DNA from: Paralvinella palmiformis | Taxonomy: Eukaryota; Annelida; Polychaeta; Terebellida; Alvinellidae | Direction of reading: 5' to 3' | DNA: 64,000 bases | Assembly: GCA_025642065.1 (NCBI GenBank) | Contig: JAODUP010000183.1 | Location: 124,001-188,000, forward strand | Shown: positions 28,190-40,561 of the stretch, one piece after another | Position numbering within the stretch: the stretch's first letter is position 1 | Layout of the letters: each line of letters begins with the position of its first letter | Program-made: the position numbers and the translations under genes | The notes under the pieces: generated by a model | The model's input: only the letters and a program-made list of their open reading frames with translations | Database searches by the model: none | Told to the model about the DNA's origin: nothing

Positions 28190-28770
28190 TTTATATACAT
28201 ATTTTGACCCTGAAGCTTTAAATTAATGCTCGCATGTATATGCATCCCGACGCGCGCGCATACACACACACACACACCGCGCGCACGGACACCCGCATCC
28301 TAAGCTATGGTTGATCATATCAATCAGACTGTTGTTAATATATACATCATAACATACAAATATTGTTGTTATAGATAATGGATAATGATGAACCTACCAT
28401 CGAATTAATTATATTAAATTATCATAATTATGATAATTATACTCTTTATGAATCCGTACATTTATTTCTATTTGTGAATTACAAAGTTTAATTCACTCTG
28501 AATTTATACAGTAGTATTTGTGCAAAGGACATTCGTATAATTAGGAAATATCTCCAAATCTAACATGGTTATGTCTCTACAATTGACGACTTAACTTGGT
28601 TACAAAATCAAATCCTGTTATAGTTATATCTACAATGATCTAAGGCAGTTAAAAGGTGATTTATTTCCTATTGTTACAAATTGCGCTTCCTCTTCCCTTA
28701 TCATAACTGAATCCTTAAAAAAAACATAGCACGTTTTGAAAAGTGGGAGTTTTTCACCTTATGTCGAGTG
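28190..28770. other. AT-rich spacer
   Basis: Holds a short CG/CA microsatellite at about 28250-28290 and a palindromic AT stretch around 28415-28440. No gene seen. Confidence 0.5.
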
Positions 28771-28975
28771 GAGCTGTAGTGGCGAGGTTAATTAGGGCCC
28801 GGGACTCGTAATCCAACAGTCGCGGGTTCGATGTTCTGGAGCGGAAATGCTGTCATGTTGCCACTTGTTCACTCAGCCGAAAATGAGAACCTGACAGGAC
28901 GTAGCTGCGGCTATATGTCTGAGTAATGGTGTCTGTCTATAGTGGCAGCATGCGTTGTATATAACACACGAAAAC
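28771..28975 (+). mobile_element. tRNA-like SINE, family 3
   Basis: The head has an A-box-like TGGCGAGGTTAATTAGG and a B-box GGTTCGATGTTC 32 nt apart, with a possible anticodon arm between (loop CTCGTAA). It is followed by a non-tRNA body, so it is a SINE or tRNA relic rather than a functional tRNA. The single copy here limits certainty. Confidence 0.5.
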
Positions 28976-28984
28976 GTAATCACT

Positions 28985-29259
28985 TACTTCCAGTGTAGTC
29001 CCTTTTTATTGAGTGGTTGTTCATATCTCCCCACCAACCCTCACAGGGGGGCAGTATGGAAAGATGGAGCCGAAATAGCCCGAGGGTGGTCACCGCAAGA
29101 GTATATTGCGTAATCAGGAGGTCTTTAAAGTCCCCCAATTCAGTGGAGACGGCAGCGCCTTTCAAGGTGGTTTCAAAGTTTCGACCTGTTGATGGGATCG
29201 AACCTGTGACCCTTGGCACCAGGTGCCAAGTGCTTAACCGCTAGACCAACGAAGCTCAT
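28985..29259 (-). mobile_element. tRNA-derived SINE, family 2
   Basis: Minus-strand head GAGCTTCGTTGGTCTAGCGG then TTAAGCAC, B-box GGTTCGATCCC, and 'aggtcgaaactttgaaacc'. The same head and 'ggtcgaaacttt' block occur at 33913 and 36505. About 275 bp. Confidence 0.75.
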
Positions 29260-31899
29260 AATGCAGGTGATACAACATGGTCCTTTTGATGATAACGACG
29301 TATCCTCTCAGTAAAACTGAAATGAGGCGTATTGGAACTAAGCTAATCCATAATTATATTTATTTAATACGTAAGGATTATACGTAAGCCCAAATATTCC
29401 ATTAAAACTACAAAACATATGACTTGACATATTCTTGTCATTTGATTATGACATGAGTGACGTTGCTGAGTGACATTGAAAGGCAAATTTGAGGTAGACC
29501 GAAATGTCGTAATGGGGATATAACTCTGTGTGCGTGCGTGCGTTCCGTTTTCTATGCGTGGAAACCATATTTCCCGGTCCCTGCATTCAAGAAAAGTTGA
29601 TCTAGAGCTGTATAATCCATGTACTATTTGCGTCTTTGGAGGCACGCCGTTTAGGTGTCTGGCCTGGTTATCCAGCATTTAAATGGCTGTAGCAGGCACA
29701 GTACGTTCTTAAAGCATTATAAGTACTCCTGACTCAGGAATAGAAACACTGCATCGCATCTCGAGCGGTGGCATTGGACACAGTTCGCGCGGTTGGTGTG
29801 TTTTATATAACAAGTTTACTTGTGTATATAATTCACCTTGGTTGTATGTGAGAATAGAATTATCTTTCCTATGTCCAGTTATGTCCAGTTTGTACTATGA
29901 CATTCCAGATTAGCTCTAATCTGCTTGTCATAAATAACATTTAAGAACTACAATAGTTAGAATAGCATAAATTAGGTCAGGTCTGAAAATGATAACATAG
30001 TTCAAACAGTATCGAAGCTATGACATGCTAATACGGTCTGCTTCAACGCAGATGTCAGTCTTTTAATAGCAATTAAGCTAAATAGTTTTAATAGTAGTCG
30101 CTTCGTGACGCCTGCCCGTTGTAAAAACTGATCTTTGAAGACGGTAACAATTGGGTTATATAGTTTATATAGTATTGCTTTGAAGAAAGATACAGCAATT
30201 GAAAAATAGCTATAAATAGGGCTGCTTAGATAATTAAGCTAAACATTCTCACTACTGCCGTGATCTGACTTGGGTGTTTTACACCCAAACTCCACGGCTG
30301 TAGGTGATTCGTATTTTGATTTTGCTTGGCGGCTTAGGGACTGGTGAGACATTACACATATCTCAGCAAGAAAATCGCCACTCTGGATTCAGTCCCCTGA
30401 AGAAACGTCCAGGGTTTGAATTCACGGTTCGAGATTCTCTGTGCATGTGCCTTATAATACAGCTAAACACACACACACACACATAATATATATATATAAC
30501 ACACGGATAGCCACGCACGAACGGACACACGAGCATTCTACCAGTGGCGTCATAACCAAACATGGCTGCTTGGGTATTGTTGGGGGGGGGGGGTAAGGTC
30601 ACCGTGGAAGTATTATGTGTGTATGGGTCCGACATCACATCTAATTCGTTATTAATAAACTCCCCATTACCATTTGTCACTGCAACAAGCCGCATATACA
30701 ATACGTGGGCTGTTACTCTGTTGAAAGATGTCAACGGTCTGCCGGGTGAGATGAATGGACTCAGTTGTTTACATCTGTTTGTGACCACTTTTTGCCTACA
30801 ACAACACGACGATCTATTTCATCGTCGAGGTTGGTAGGTTGGTTCACCAGGTAGCTACACCACGGTGTTTCGATGCGATGCCTGAATCTGAAAGGTGGTT
30901 AACTGGGTCAGCCATTTAATCTACCGCGTTCAGTACAGAACAGTTAGACGCATCATTGAAAATTACCAACATATGAAATATATGAAATACTCACACACAC
31001 ACACATATATATATATATATAATGTGTGTGCGTGTGTGTGTCCTAATCCGTGGCTAAATAGAGCAAAGATTTAGTCACAAAAGAAATACATTCTCTCTCA
31101 CACCCACACACGTATCAACACGCAGGCACACATACATACTGACTCACATACACACACACGCTATATATATATATATATATAACATAAATGAGATATAAGC
31201 ACAGCTACTTACACATGAAATCAGATCACAATCAGATGACAATGGTATTAAAACAAATCAGCTGTTAAGTTCTATAGTTAAAATCCTTTGTCTATAATCT
31301 AGATGTTTTCTAGTTGCCATTATCAGAAGCGACCCGGTGCTGTCACCTAGACTGTGCCTAATGTATAACTAGGCCACGCAGACTGGTCTGAGTTATCGCT
31401 ATATCACATAACAAAAGTTCGACTACAAACGCTAAGACAACCATGATATATAACCGTTCATATATATAATTGCATAAAGTGAGGTGAGTATTTCTCACGA
31501 CAACCAGGGCTGGATTTGTTCGTGCATGTACGTGCGCATGTGTCCGTGTGTTTTTGTCCGTGTATGTATCCGCGTGTGTGTGTGTGTATATGGGTGTGTA
31601 TTCCTGTGCGTGTATGTTCGTGTGCATGTGTTACAAGTATATTAAAAATAAAACAGCTACATATTAGTCTGTTGCAGTTTATTTTGTTACATCCAGAACA
31701 TCATTAGAACAACATTAAGTATCATTGTTATGCCGATAATACTCAAAGCTACATGAGGGCAATATGCTGATATTCAATAAGTATAAGACTGAATTTATTG
31801 TTTTCTCACCCCCATACAACATGTGAAATAATTGAGAATCTTCGCATTAAGTTACGATCTAATTGTGTATAGATCGATTGTTATTAGTAAGTATGTAAA
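29260..31899. other. Gene-poor stretch with microsatellites
   Basis: Contains CA and TA repeats at 30468-30498, a G-tract at about 30582-30591, CA/TA repeats at 30992-31022 and 31150-31182, and GT-rich DNA at 31570-31630. Open frames here are short and without recognisable domains. Confidence 0.6.
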
Positions 31900-32560
31900 T
31901 GATGAGACAAAAAAAAGTTAGTTCAAGTCCTTATAATTTCTCGACTGGACTCTGGCAATGCATTATTAAATACTCTCTCATACAAACCGCTTACAGCAGG
32001 CTCAAAACTGTGCTGTACCATCTGTTGACAGGCACTCGCAAAATGGAACACATCACATTAGTTTTTTCGGGGCGCCTCCGTGGTCTAGCGGTAGCGTGCT
32101 GGACCACACATCACTACCACCCGTGTTCGAATCTCGGCGTGGGCATATCTGAAGGTTGTTTCGTCTTTCGCCTCGCCTCATTACCTTTGGAGGTCGCTCG
32201 GCCCATTTAGCCTACCATGTGCACAAAAGTGCCCGTAAAACATCAACATCACATTAGTTTTGGTCCAACTGTGTTGGCCTCCTGTATGTTTTAGATCCTT
32301 ATACAGAAACGTGTTTCACGTGTTCCACATTGGCACAGCACCAAGTGATCTGATCCAAACGTTTAAACTTGTTCACGTTTGACGTTGCCAAAAGCAACGC
32401 AACATTGTACTGAGAGAAATCTTTCCGAGCATCAGCACACCCAGTCGTGGAATAAGTTGCCTAACCACATTAAACTTACTGAATATAAAGAAATATTTTG
32501 TAAGATTCACAAAGCCCACTTATTTCCATTATCTTATTTATGATATCTATAAACCAGTGT
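31900..32560 (+). mobile_element. CR1-like LINE relic split by a family 1 SINE
   Basis: Before the SINE: ALLNTLS-like, then YSRLKTVLYHLLTGTRKMEH; after it: a PPVCFRSLYRNVFHV-like block and NKLPNHIKL near 32455-32490. These parallel the RT C-terminus at 1-1178 (LQRIQNSAA, HWLPV, LWNKLP). Frames are broken. Confidence 0.65.
32066..32245 (+). mobile_element. tRNA-derived SINE, family 1, with perfect 16-bp target duplication
   Basis: Best-preserved plus-strand copy: GGGGCGCCTCCGTGGTCTAG head, GTTCGAATCTC B-box, body to 'gcccgtaaaacatca'. Flanked by ACATCACATTAGTTTT at 32050-32065 and 32246-32261. Removing it rejoins the LINE relic. Confidence 0.93.
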
Positions 32561-33332
32561 ATTTATCAATAACATCTATTTTTGATATATGAAGCAGAAC
32601 AGATTTTAATTGTTGTTATTAAAATTATTATTATTATTATTGACCCATGAATAATAATTACTATAACTTTAGGTTCAGATCCGAACATTGGCCAACAAAC
32701 TGTTATTTTACAACTTTCAGCGTTTGCTTTAACCTACATCCACATTATAGCGCCATCTAATAAACTCATTGGGTCAAACCACAGCTTTATTATACTGAAC
32801 TTCTGGAAGTTGATGAAGTTGAGACTCAAACACATGGTGTCCAATCGGCGCCGTTCAAGGTCGCTTGTCTGACTTGGAACCCATAAATAGCGCGTGCCAA
32901 TTATGTATATAATTATCGTTGACACTAGACACAACAATGGCAATGACTCTACGCTACTCACGGGATACAATGTTTCAAATTGAAGATCAACTGTCCGAGT
33001 TTCTTCTATAAATACCTTTAAAAGCTGACGTATGACGCAAAGGCATAATTTCGAAGTTTAATAATTAACACTAGGCTTCCCTTTGGCAACTAGTGGAGGT
33101 TCTTAAGCTAATATGTTTTAGACCTTTTAATGGGATGTATATTGAAAGTAGATACTTTGTTTAGCAAATCATTTTGAAACTAATACTGACTGCTTTAATT
33201 TGAAACTGCGTTAGGTACTTAATAACTAAGTATCTTGTGTAAAACACATGAAGTAGTTCTATTGATATTTATTTAAAATTTGGAAACGCTTCATCGTCTG
33301 CCATAACAATATTAGGCACATCATGCAACATC
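32561..33332. other. Spacer without recognised content
   Basis: AT-rich; one (ATT)n at about 32626-32641 that could be the tail of the LINE relic before it. No gene seen. Confidence 0.4.
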
Positions 33333-34029
33333 TTTCTATCACTTCTCTATAAATGTGGAAAATGTTCAAAGATTATATTAAAATACTCGTTTATTGAGTT
33401 TTAAGCCGTTTTATCACTAATTCACTCTTAAGAGTTGGCTTCGTTTCTTCATTAAATGTTAATTGATTATACAAGAACGGAAATTAGGTATCATTAACCA
33501 TAATCTAAACACCTACTTTATGTACAAGATATCATATATAAAGGCAATTCAGGATATTTGGATATACGCTTGTTTATTAATGAGATCACACAACTTAAAT
33601 TCGCAAATATAATTCGGGTACTAGGGTAATAACCACGTGTCAGTGTCTACTTTAGGATTAGATTTCTAACAACGCATGCACATCATCGAGTCATGCTTTA
33701 CTACGAAAGAGGAATAGGGTCATACACAAATTAAAATAAACATGGGATCTCGTAATTATTTCATGAGATCTCGTGATTACTTCACGAGATTTCGTCATTA
33801 ATTTACCAGATCTTTTGAATAATTAGCGAGATCCTGTGATTAATTCACGAGATCTCGTGATTATCGTAATACTTTGTTTATAAAGTAGCGACATGGTTGG
33901 TGGCAGCATCTTGAGCTCCGGTGGTCTAGCGGTTAAGCACCCGGCACTGGTGTCAACGGTCACAGCTTCGAACCCCGCACGAGGTCAAAACTTTTCCAGA
34001 GATTAATTTATCGGCTCACAACATCGTGG
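33333..34029. repeat. Direct duplication, copy 1
   Basis: Matches 35852-36621 in the same orientation, from 'tttctatcacttctctataa' to 'cacaacatcgtgg', with a few percent differences and an extra block of about 85 bp in copy 2 (around 36056-36135). It includes the left part of the element at 33709-34175. Confidence 0.85.
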
Positions 34030-34175
34030 GTGGCTGACCACGTTAAACACAACCTAGGGAGCTCATGTAACTATAACGAGAACTCGTGAAAGTATTACAA
34101 AATCTCGAGAAAATATTACGAAATCTCGTGAAAAGATCTCGGGTTTAGAATGTATTCTGCGTGGCCCTATTCCTC
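33709..34175. mobile_element. Non-autonomous inverted-repeat element built of ATCTCGTGA units
   Basis: Terminal inverted repeats GAGGAATAGGGTCA (33709-33722) and TGGCCCTATTCCTC (34162-34175), 13 of 14 paired. Inside the left end are repeats of about 22 bp around 'gagatctcgtgatta' (33748-33868). The right end has the complementary 'aaatctcg' series (34072-34142), so the element can fold back. A family 2 SINE head lies in its middle. No ORF, and no clear target duplication. Confidence 0.7.
33913..34055 (+). mobile_element. tRNA-derived SINE, family 2, nested in the inverted-repeat element
   Basis: GAGCTCCGGTGGTCTAGCGG then TTAAGCACCCGGCAC, B-box-like GCTTCGAACCC, and 'gaggtcaaaacttttccaga'. 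Right end uncertain. The same unit is at 36505-36621 in the duplicated segment. Confidence 0.7.
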
Positions 34176-35205
34176 CTTTATATATTCGTTCTTCGTATTT
34201 TACAACATTGTTTATATATATATATATATATATATAACAACATGCATCTAAGTCAGTCCCATGTATCCTATTCTTGGCTATTCTAATTCAGCAAACCTGT
34301 CTAAATTATTAAATCAAAACGTTTCCAAGAATAGAGTTAGATCTCGTTGTACAATAACATTCTACAATTAGTCATCAATACTCTTATTCTAATGACTACT
34401 AATCTCATTTATAGGTGGCCTTTATGGTGTTTATTATGATGTCAACCATCCATATTATCTATTGTGTTTAACCACACATCACTATATTACTTAATTGGTT
34501 GATTTCTGATTGGATTAAAATTAATGCATTATTTGACAAATTAAATAAGAGTGTTACCAAACGAAATGGTTTACATTTAATTTTTTAAATTAGAAAATAT
34601 ATAGCCTTTAAATATTTTAAAATAACCAGATCAGGTTATATGAATGCTTAGCCCAGTTAGAAGTTGTGAATGATAGTATGTATAACACGATACATTTTTA
34701 TGTGATCTTTCTTCGTAAGCAATCGGGCTTGTTCATATTAATAACGAAATAGACAGCCAGATGATAACCGAAGGATTTACCTTTTTTGCTAGTGAGACAT
34801 GGGTCACGTGCAGAAGGAATTCCTACTTTGATGGAGCTCGATTATCTAGAGATGACCATATGGAGTGCATATCCTCTTTTGCGAGTTACACCATTGCCAT
34901 GCTGAGTCACATTTACGAGGAATATGATTGAACTTATAACCAGCAGGAACCAAGTTATTTACCGTGAGCTGATCAGTGTCAGTTCTAAGCCACAATTCGA
35001 GTTACTGGTGAAAAGAAATATTGATCCATTAATTATTAATTGCTTATTAGATAAGTCGCAAATTAACATCTCATAATTAGATGGATTAGCATGATGTCGC
35101 GATATTTTCACATCACTAAAGATGTTACTCATTGTGGTGTTTTGTCAGCTATTTTATCTCGCGTGTACATAGACTAATTATTTTATCGGTCAAATAAGTC
35201 ATTTG
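34176..35205. other. AT-rich spacer
   Basis: (TA)n at about 34214-34236; nothing else recognised. Confidence 0.45.
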
Positions 35206-35209
35206 TATT

Positions 35210-35640
35210 ATGGAACATTTGGTTATGATGATGATGATGATAATGTCAGTTTAGTGGCGTCCCCTACTGATACACTTCACATACAATGTGCGATATAGCT
35301 CTTGACTATGCCTCAGGGTATGATATTAAGTGTAACCCAATGAAATGTCAGATAGTTATTTACAACCATAATATAAATATTGTGTTTAATTTTGATGGTA
35401 TAGATCTGAAGGCTGAATCTCAAAACACACACATAGGTGATATTATTGGACCAAATGTGTGTAGTGATGTAATACAGGATGCCTCTTATTCTCTAATTCA
35501 CGGTGTCAAATATGTTTTAAATAATTTTATATATTGTTCTCATAATGTTAGAAATTAGCTTTTTTAAACATATTGCAGTTCGTTTTACGGTTGTCCTTTT
35601 TGGGATGTAAGTGGTCACTACATTTCCATATCAATAAGAT
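35210..35640 (+). mobile_element. LINE relic, RT thumb region
   Basis: The open frame 35286-35558 reads CDIALDYASGYDIKCNPMKC, then FDGIDLK and THIGDIIGPNV. It continues after a frame change into a CSSFYGCPFWDVSG-like block near 35570-35610. This pattern follows the catalytic box in RT of non-LTR elements. The palm itself is missing. Confidence 0.65.
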
Positions 35641-35851
35641 ACTTTTTTTGATTATCCATAAACAATTCATTGTAATTTATTACCGTCATTGTTGAATGTC
35701 ATTATATTCAGTTTCGAGTACTTTATCGAATTTCAAAATTTATATTTCCCAAACAATTATGGCTGACTGCCCACACAAAGGCTTTACAGAAGAATATTGA
35801 TCTATAAGTGCAAGATAAGTCAAAATTTCACATCCAGCTTCAGATAAACAG

Positions 35852-36621
35852 TTTCTATCACTTCTCTATAAATGTGGAAAATGTTCAAAGATTATATTAA
35901 AATACTCGTTTATTGAGTTTTAAACCGCTTTATCACTAATTCACTCTTTAAGAGTCGGCTTCGTTTCTTCATTAAATGTTAATTGATTATACAAGAACGG
36001 AAATTAGGTATCATTAACCATAATGTAAACACACCTACTTTATGTACAAGATATCATTTGGGGTTAAATATGTATGTGTAATGTCGAGTTCGTTTTCCGA
36101 AAATGTATGTTTATCCTAGTGCACAATATATAAACGCAATTCAGGATATTTGGATATACCCTTGTTTATTAATGAGATCACACAACTTAAATTCGCAAAT
36201 ATATTTCGGGTACTAGGGTAATAACCACGTGTCAGTGTCTACTTTAGGATTAGGTTTTTAAAAACGCATCCACATCATCGAGACATGCTTTACTACGAAA
36301 GAGGAATAGGGCCATACACAAATTAAAATAAACATGGGATCTCGTAATTATTTCATGAGATCTCGTGATTACTTCACGAGATTTCGTCATTAATTTACTA
36401 GATCTCTTGAATAATTAACGAGATCTTGTGATTAATTCACGAGATCTCGTGATTATCGTAGTACTTTGTTTATAAAGTAGCGACATGGTTGGTGGCAGCA
36501 TCTTGAGCTCCGGTGGTCTAGCGGTTAAGCACCCGGCACTGGTGTCAACGGTCACAGCTTCGAACCCCGCACGAGGTCGAAACTTTTCCAGAGATTAATT
36601 TCTCGGCTCACAACATCGTGG
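35852..36621. repeat. Direct duplication, copy 2
   Basis: Second copy of 33333-34029. It carries the left half of the inverted-repeat element (36298-36470) and a family 2 SINE head (36505-36621), then stops abruptly at 'catcgtgg'. Confidence 0.85.
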
Positions 36622-37657
36622 CCATCATCTTGGAATAAGTGGTCGCCATCTTGGATTTTCAAATGGTCTCTTATATGGATTTGAAGAATGCTTCAAAACA
36701 TTTTATGCCAATTATCATGCTTCTGCTGCAATAATTAACTACTTAGACAAATAAACTTGTTTTCTTTTGCGACCTTTATGAACTTGCAAATTACCTTGAA
36801 ACCTAGAATTGACAATGACATCCATCTGCATCTTTCTTGTCATCCTATAAATGATTGATTCTATATGGGTGTCTGCTATTAACAAACGATGCCGTTAAAA
36901 CATTTCTACATGCCTTTTCCATGTTTGGCTGGCCCATTACTATCAATAATAACATTTTCAGTATATAACTTTTTTAAATGTTGCTGTTGTAGATGATGTT
37001 TAGCTTAGTTTTGCTACAATATAAAGGTACGTATAAATAAAGTTAAAAACCAGCACTGGCTTAGAAGATAAATTTATATTTCTGCTGGTACCTTCTTTTA
37101 TATTATATGCGGGTACGTTTATGAGATGAGTTTCGTCGTAATGGTGAAGTTGCTGACGTTTACTAGTCCACTAGCCAATTCCGTTCATTTCTAGAATGTT
37201 ATCATAACTTTGCCATATATTAGTAGATTACTATAACATTATATGTGGTAGTAGTCAAGTATGATCCCTACATTGTTCAGTGATATCGCCGACTCAACTC
37301 AAATGTCAAGGTCAACACACGTACATGAAAAAAAGGTCGGTTATAACTTTTGAACCAATCATCATAGAGATATCTGGCTGGCACTAAAATGTTTTGACCT
37401 TGGTGCAATGACCGTCTTACCATGCTTAATGGCCTAAGGTTCTACACCACGAAGGCACTTTTATGTTGCCCATAACAGATGTTTTGCTTTAATTCACAGG
37501 ATAAATTCAATTGAAATACTTTAACAAGTCTGCAGACACATATACAGGTACATGTATATAGCATGACATAAAATACTTATAACAGATAATATTATTTTAA
37601 ATAGATAAACATTCAAGCAAATATGTGAACTTCATAAAAAGGGAATTTAAATGGCAG
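36622..37657. other. Spacer without recognised content
   Basis: No gene, transposon or tandem repeat recognised. Confidence 0.4.
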
Positions 37658-37919
37658 GTAACTTTTAATAAATACAAGGTGCAAATGAAAAGAATATTCT
37701 TTTAGACCGCCCTTGTGCACATGTATTTGGTTAAACTGGGTCAACCAGTTGTCGGGACATGAAAGATACATAATAACAGACGTCCCAGATATAAGCCATG
37801 GTTAGTCTATGACCCAGCGATCTGCAGTCGAGTTCATATCCTCTCGACTATGACAACCGGCTTTTATTACCACAAATAACAATATGTAATAAAATGATAA
37901 TAAGACGCAAAATGACATC

Positions 37920-38082
37920 ATGGATACGATAAACACCAAAAAGAAAAACTGCATTATTATTGGAGACTTTAATATTGAACTTCTGAAATGCAATATTTAC
38001 AACAAAACTAATAATTATATTGAAAACAAATTTGCAAAAGGTTTCTAACCACCCATTCTGAAACCAACTGCGATACTAATTG

Positions 38083-38087
<5 letters not shown>
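37920..38087 (+). mobile_element. LINE endonuclease fragment (unit 1)
   Basis: Reads KKKNCIIIGDFNIELLKCN, NKTNNYIENKFAKGF, stop, then KPTAILIDHI: the GDFN box and C-terminal region of an apurinic-type LINE endonuclease, ending in a TA microsatellite. Duplicate at 40349-40510. Confidence 0.7.
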
Positions 38088-38150
<63 letters not shown>

Positions 38151-38799
38151 AATGATGTTTAATGCCTTCTTGTGTATTATTACCTAGTTCTAAATTTACA
38201 TAAGAATTTCGTATTTTATCAAAGGACTTAGGTTATATATGTTAATTGTATATGCTAATTATATTAATTTATGAACATTTTATTTTGATCTATTGAAATT
38301 GTTCTGCTTTGGATAAATATCAGACCGAAAATTAATCACCTAGTACCCACCATATGAAATTGCTATATTCATTGTCATGTAACCATCACTTAACAATATG
38401 AAACCAGTGTTGGAAGTTCGAACCTAAGATCCATCACCTCATTACTTAGGAAGTGTAATTTTAGGTTTATGTGTTTCCAACGATATATGAAAAGATAAAT
38501 AACAAATTATTCTGGCATATAGGTAAGAGCATTGAGCTACAAACTTTCACTTCAGAGTTCGAAACCAACGAAAGAACCTGCATTCGTTAGATATGTACCT
38601 ATAGGTTCACTCTGTGGTCATGTGTCCGATGTGTGACCTACGTTCTGGCAATACAAACCATTCACTCTTGACTTTTTGACAAAACATATTCATTGTTAAA
38701 CAATCTGTTGTAGCCACTGTTCAGACTGTAATTAATGCATGGAAATAGCTTGAACAGCACTACAGGATGAAAGTAAGAAATGCCTAAACATTAGTTCCA

Positions 38800-39022
38800 T
38801 TGAGTATTTGGTGTTCCTCGTGTTTCTATCCTCGAACCATTGCACTTCTTAATTTATCTAAATGATATCCCAAATTCAACTGAAGGAAACCTATTGTCAT
38901 TTGCATCAAATATTGATGTCATAACTACTGCGGTTGATGTTGTGGTTGTTGATGCTTCTATGAAGGTTTTTAGTCTCCCGCCCTATTACTGTTTATTCAG
39001 GATGACAATATTCAGACAGTAA
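38800..39022 (+). mobile_element. LINE reverse transcriptase fragment (unit 1)
   Basis: Reads GVPRVSILEPLHFLIYLNDI then LLSFASNIDVIT, where active elements have GVPQGSILGPLLF and FADD. The catalytic Asp pair is therefore changed. A duplicate with the same changes lies at about 41227-41433, so the decay came before the tandem duplication. Confidence 0.75.
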
Positions 39023-39059
39023 GCTTAATAAAGTAGGATCAGCGACGAAATCGACTACT

Positions 39060-39300
39060 TCTTTCTAACGTTTCTGATACTAAGCTGTTGGTCTGATTAC
39101 CTAAAAGCAAATTAACCAAGTGTAGCAAATTTTCATGTTGCAAACGGATGTTGGTAATCGAAATCGGTTAGTGTTTAGAAGACCAGATAAGATCGATCGG
39201 AGCTTGGCCATTATATTCGTTTTATACGATTACTCCGTTTATTTCCGTTTTATGGTTGTTACTGTAGTCAACGGGTTCGATTGAACACTTAATACACTAG
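39060..39300. repeat. Dispersed 5'-flank block
   Basis: Resembles 43430-43640, 13680-13860 (same strand) and 7840-7990 (reversed): 'gtctgatta', 'agataagatcgatcg', 'acgggttcgattgaacactt'. In the other places it lies upstream of an SLC16-like first exon; here no exon follows. Repeated at 41490-41720. Confidence 0.6.
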
Positions 39301-40086
39301 AACGTTGTTAAAAGGCACTACAAGATGACAGCGAGAAATTCCCAAATTTGTGTAACTTTGAAAGAGATCAGTGAAATGGGACAGGGTATATTAATTTGAA
39401 CGGGGTGCATGATGGCCATAATCATAGTGGCCAATGCAGAACGTGTCATAACCGTATAAAATGTCAAAAAGGACGATGTTATTCTCAGTCATAATGTTCA
39501 GAAGGAACTGAAATAGCTGGTGCAGTGAACCGTGTAAGGGTTATATCCTGTTCTACGTGATTGGATAGTTTTAAAATGTGACCAGCCCTCAATATGTGTC
39601 ATCCAATTATATCCAATTCCATCCTAATACATAATTATTATATTGGATTGGAATTATGTTCAGCAGCCTTGGGAGACAGTTTAAATATAACTATCTAGCA
39701 TAAACATTTGGGTAGCTTGTCTCACCATCAGACTTAATCATTAGAGGTATTCTAAATAGATCCCTGATCATTCAGAGCCAATACCGACTTTATTTTGATC
39801 ATGGAGAAATTGCTATTAACATTAAAATAGGTTGTTCAGAGTATTGCAATAATACACAGAAAATGCAATTATGTTGTTTTTTTCCAGATTATTATCATTA
39901 ATATTATTATTATTATTAGGTATGTGAATTCCTTTAAAGTCTAAATATGTATTGTGTTTTTTGTGTAGATTCTATCTATAATAATTTAACTGATAAAAGT
40001 TAAATTTGAGCCTTGTAATTTCGATCGATAACAATAATTCCTGCTAGTTATGGTGTGTGATTAAATATAGTAGTAGTAGTAGTAGT

Positions 40087-40511
40087 GTAACTTTTAATAA
40101 ATACAAGGTGCAAATGAAAAGAATATTCTTTTAGACCACCCTTGTGCACATGTATTTAGTTAAACTGGGTCAACCAGTTGTCGGGACATGAAAGATACAT
40201 AATAACAGACGTCCCAGATATAAGCCATGGTTAGTCTATGACCCAGCGATATGCCGTCGAGTTCGTATCCTCTCGACTATGACAACCGGCTTTTATTACC
40301 ACAAATAACAATATGTAATAAAATGATAATAAGACGCAAAATGACATCATGGATACGATAAACACCAAAAAGAAAAACTGCATTATTATTGGAGACTTTA
40401 ATATTGAACTTCTGAAATGCAATATTTACAACAAAACTAATAATTATATTGAAAACAAATTTGCAAAAGGTTTCTAACCACTCATTCTGAAACCAACTGC
40501 GATACTAATTG

Positions 40512-40561
<50 letters not shown>

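Larger units (their letters stand above)
37658..40086. repeat. 2.4-kb tandem duplication, unit 1
   Basis: Runs from 'gtaacttttaataaatacaa' to a (TAG)n tract and is followed immediately by unit 2. The units differ by scattered single bases, (TA)n length (38087-38148 versus 40514-40558), (TAG)n length, and a few short indels such as 'tttgaacggggtg' (about 39397-39409), shortened in unit 2. Identity is roughly 98-99% by eye. Confidence 0.93.

Noticed and set aside
32066..32150. tRNA genes suggested by A and B boxes in the repeats
   Set aside because: The acceptor stem does not close, there is no clean cloverleaf and the sequence runs on into a shared SINE body.
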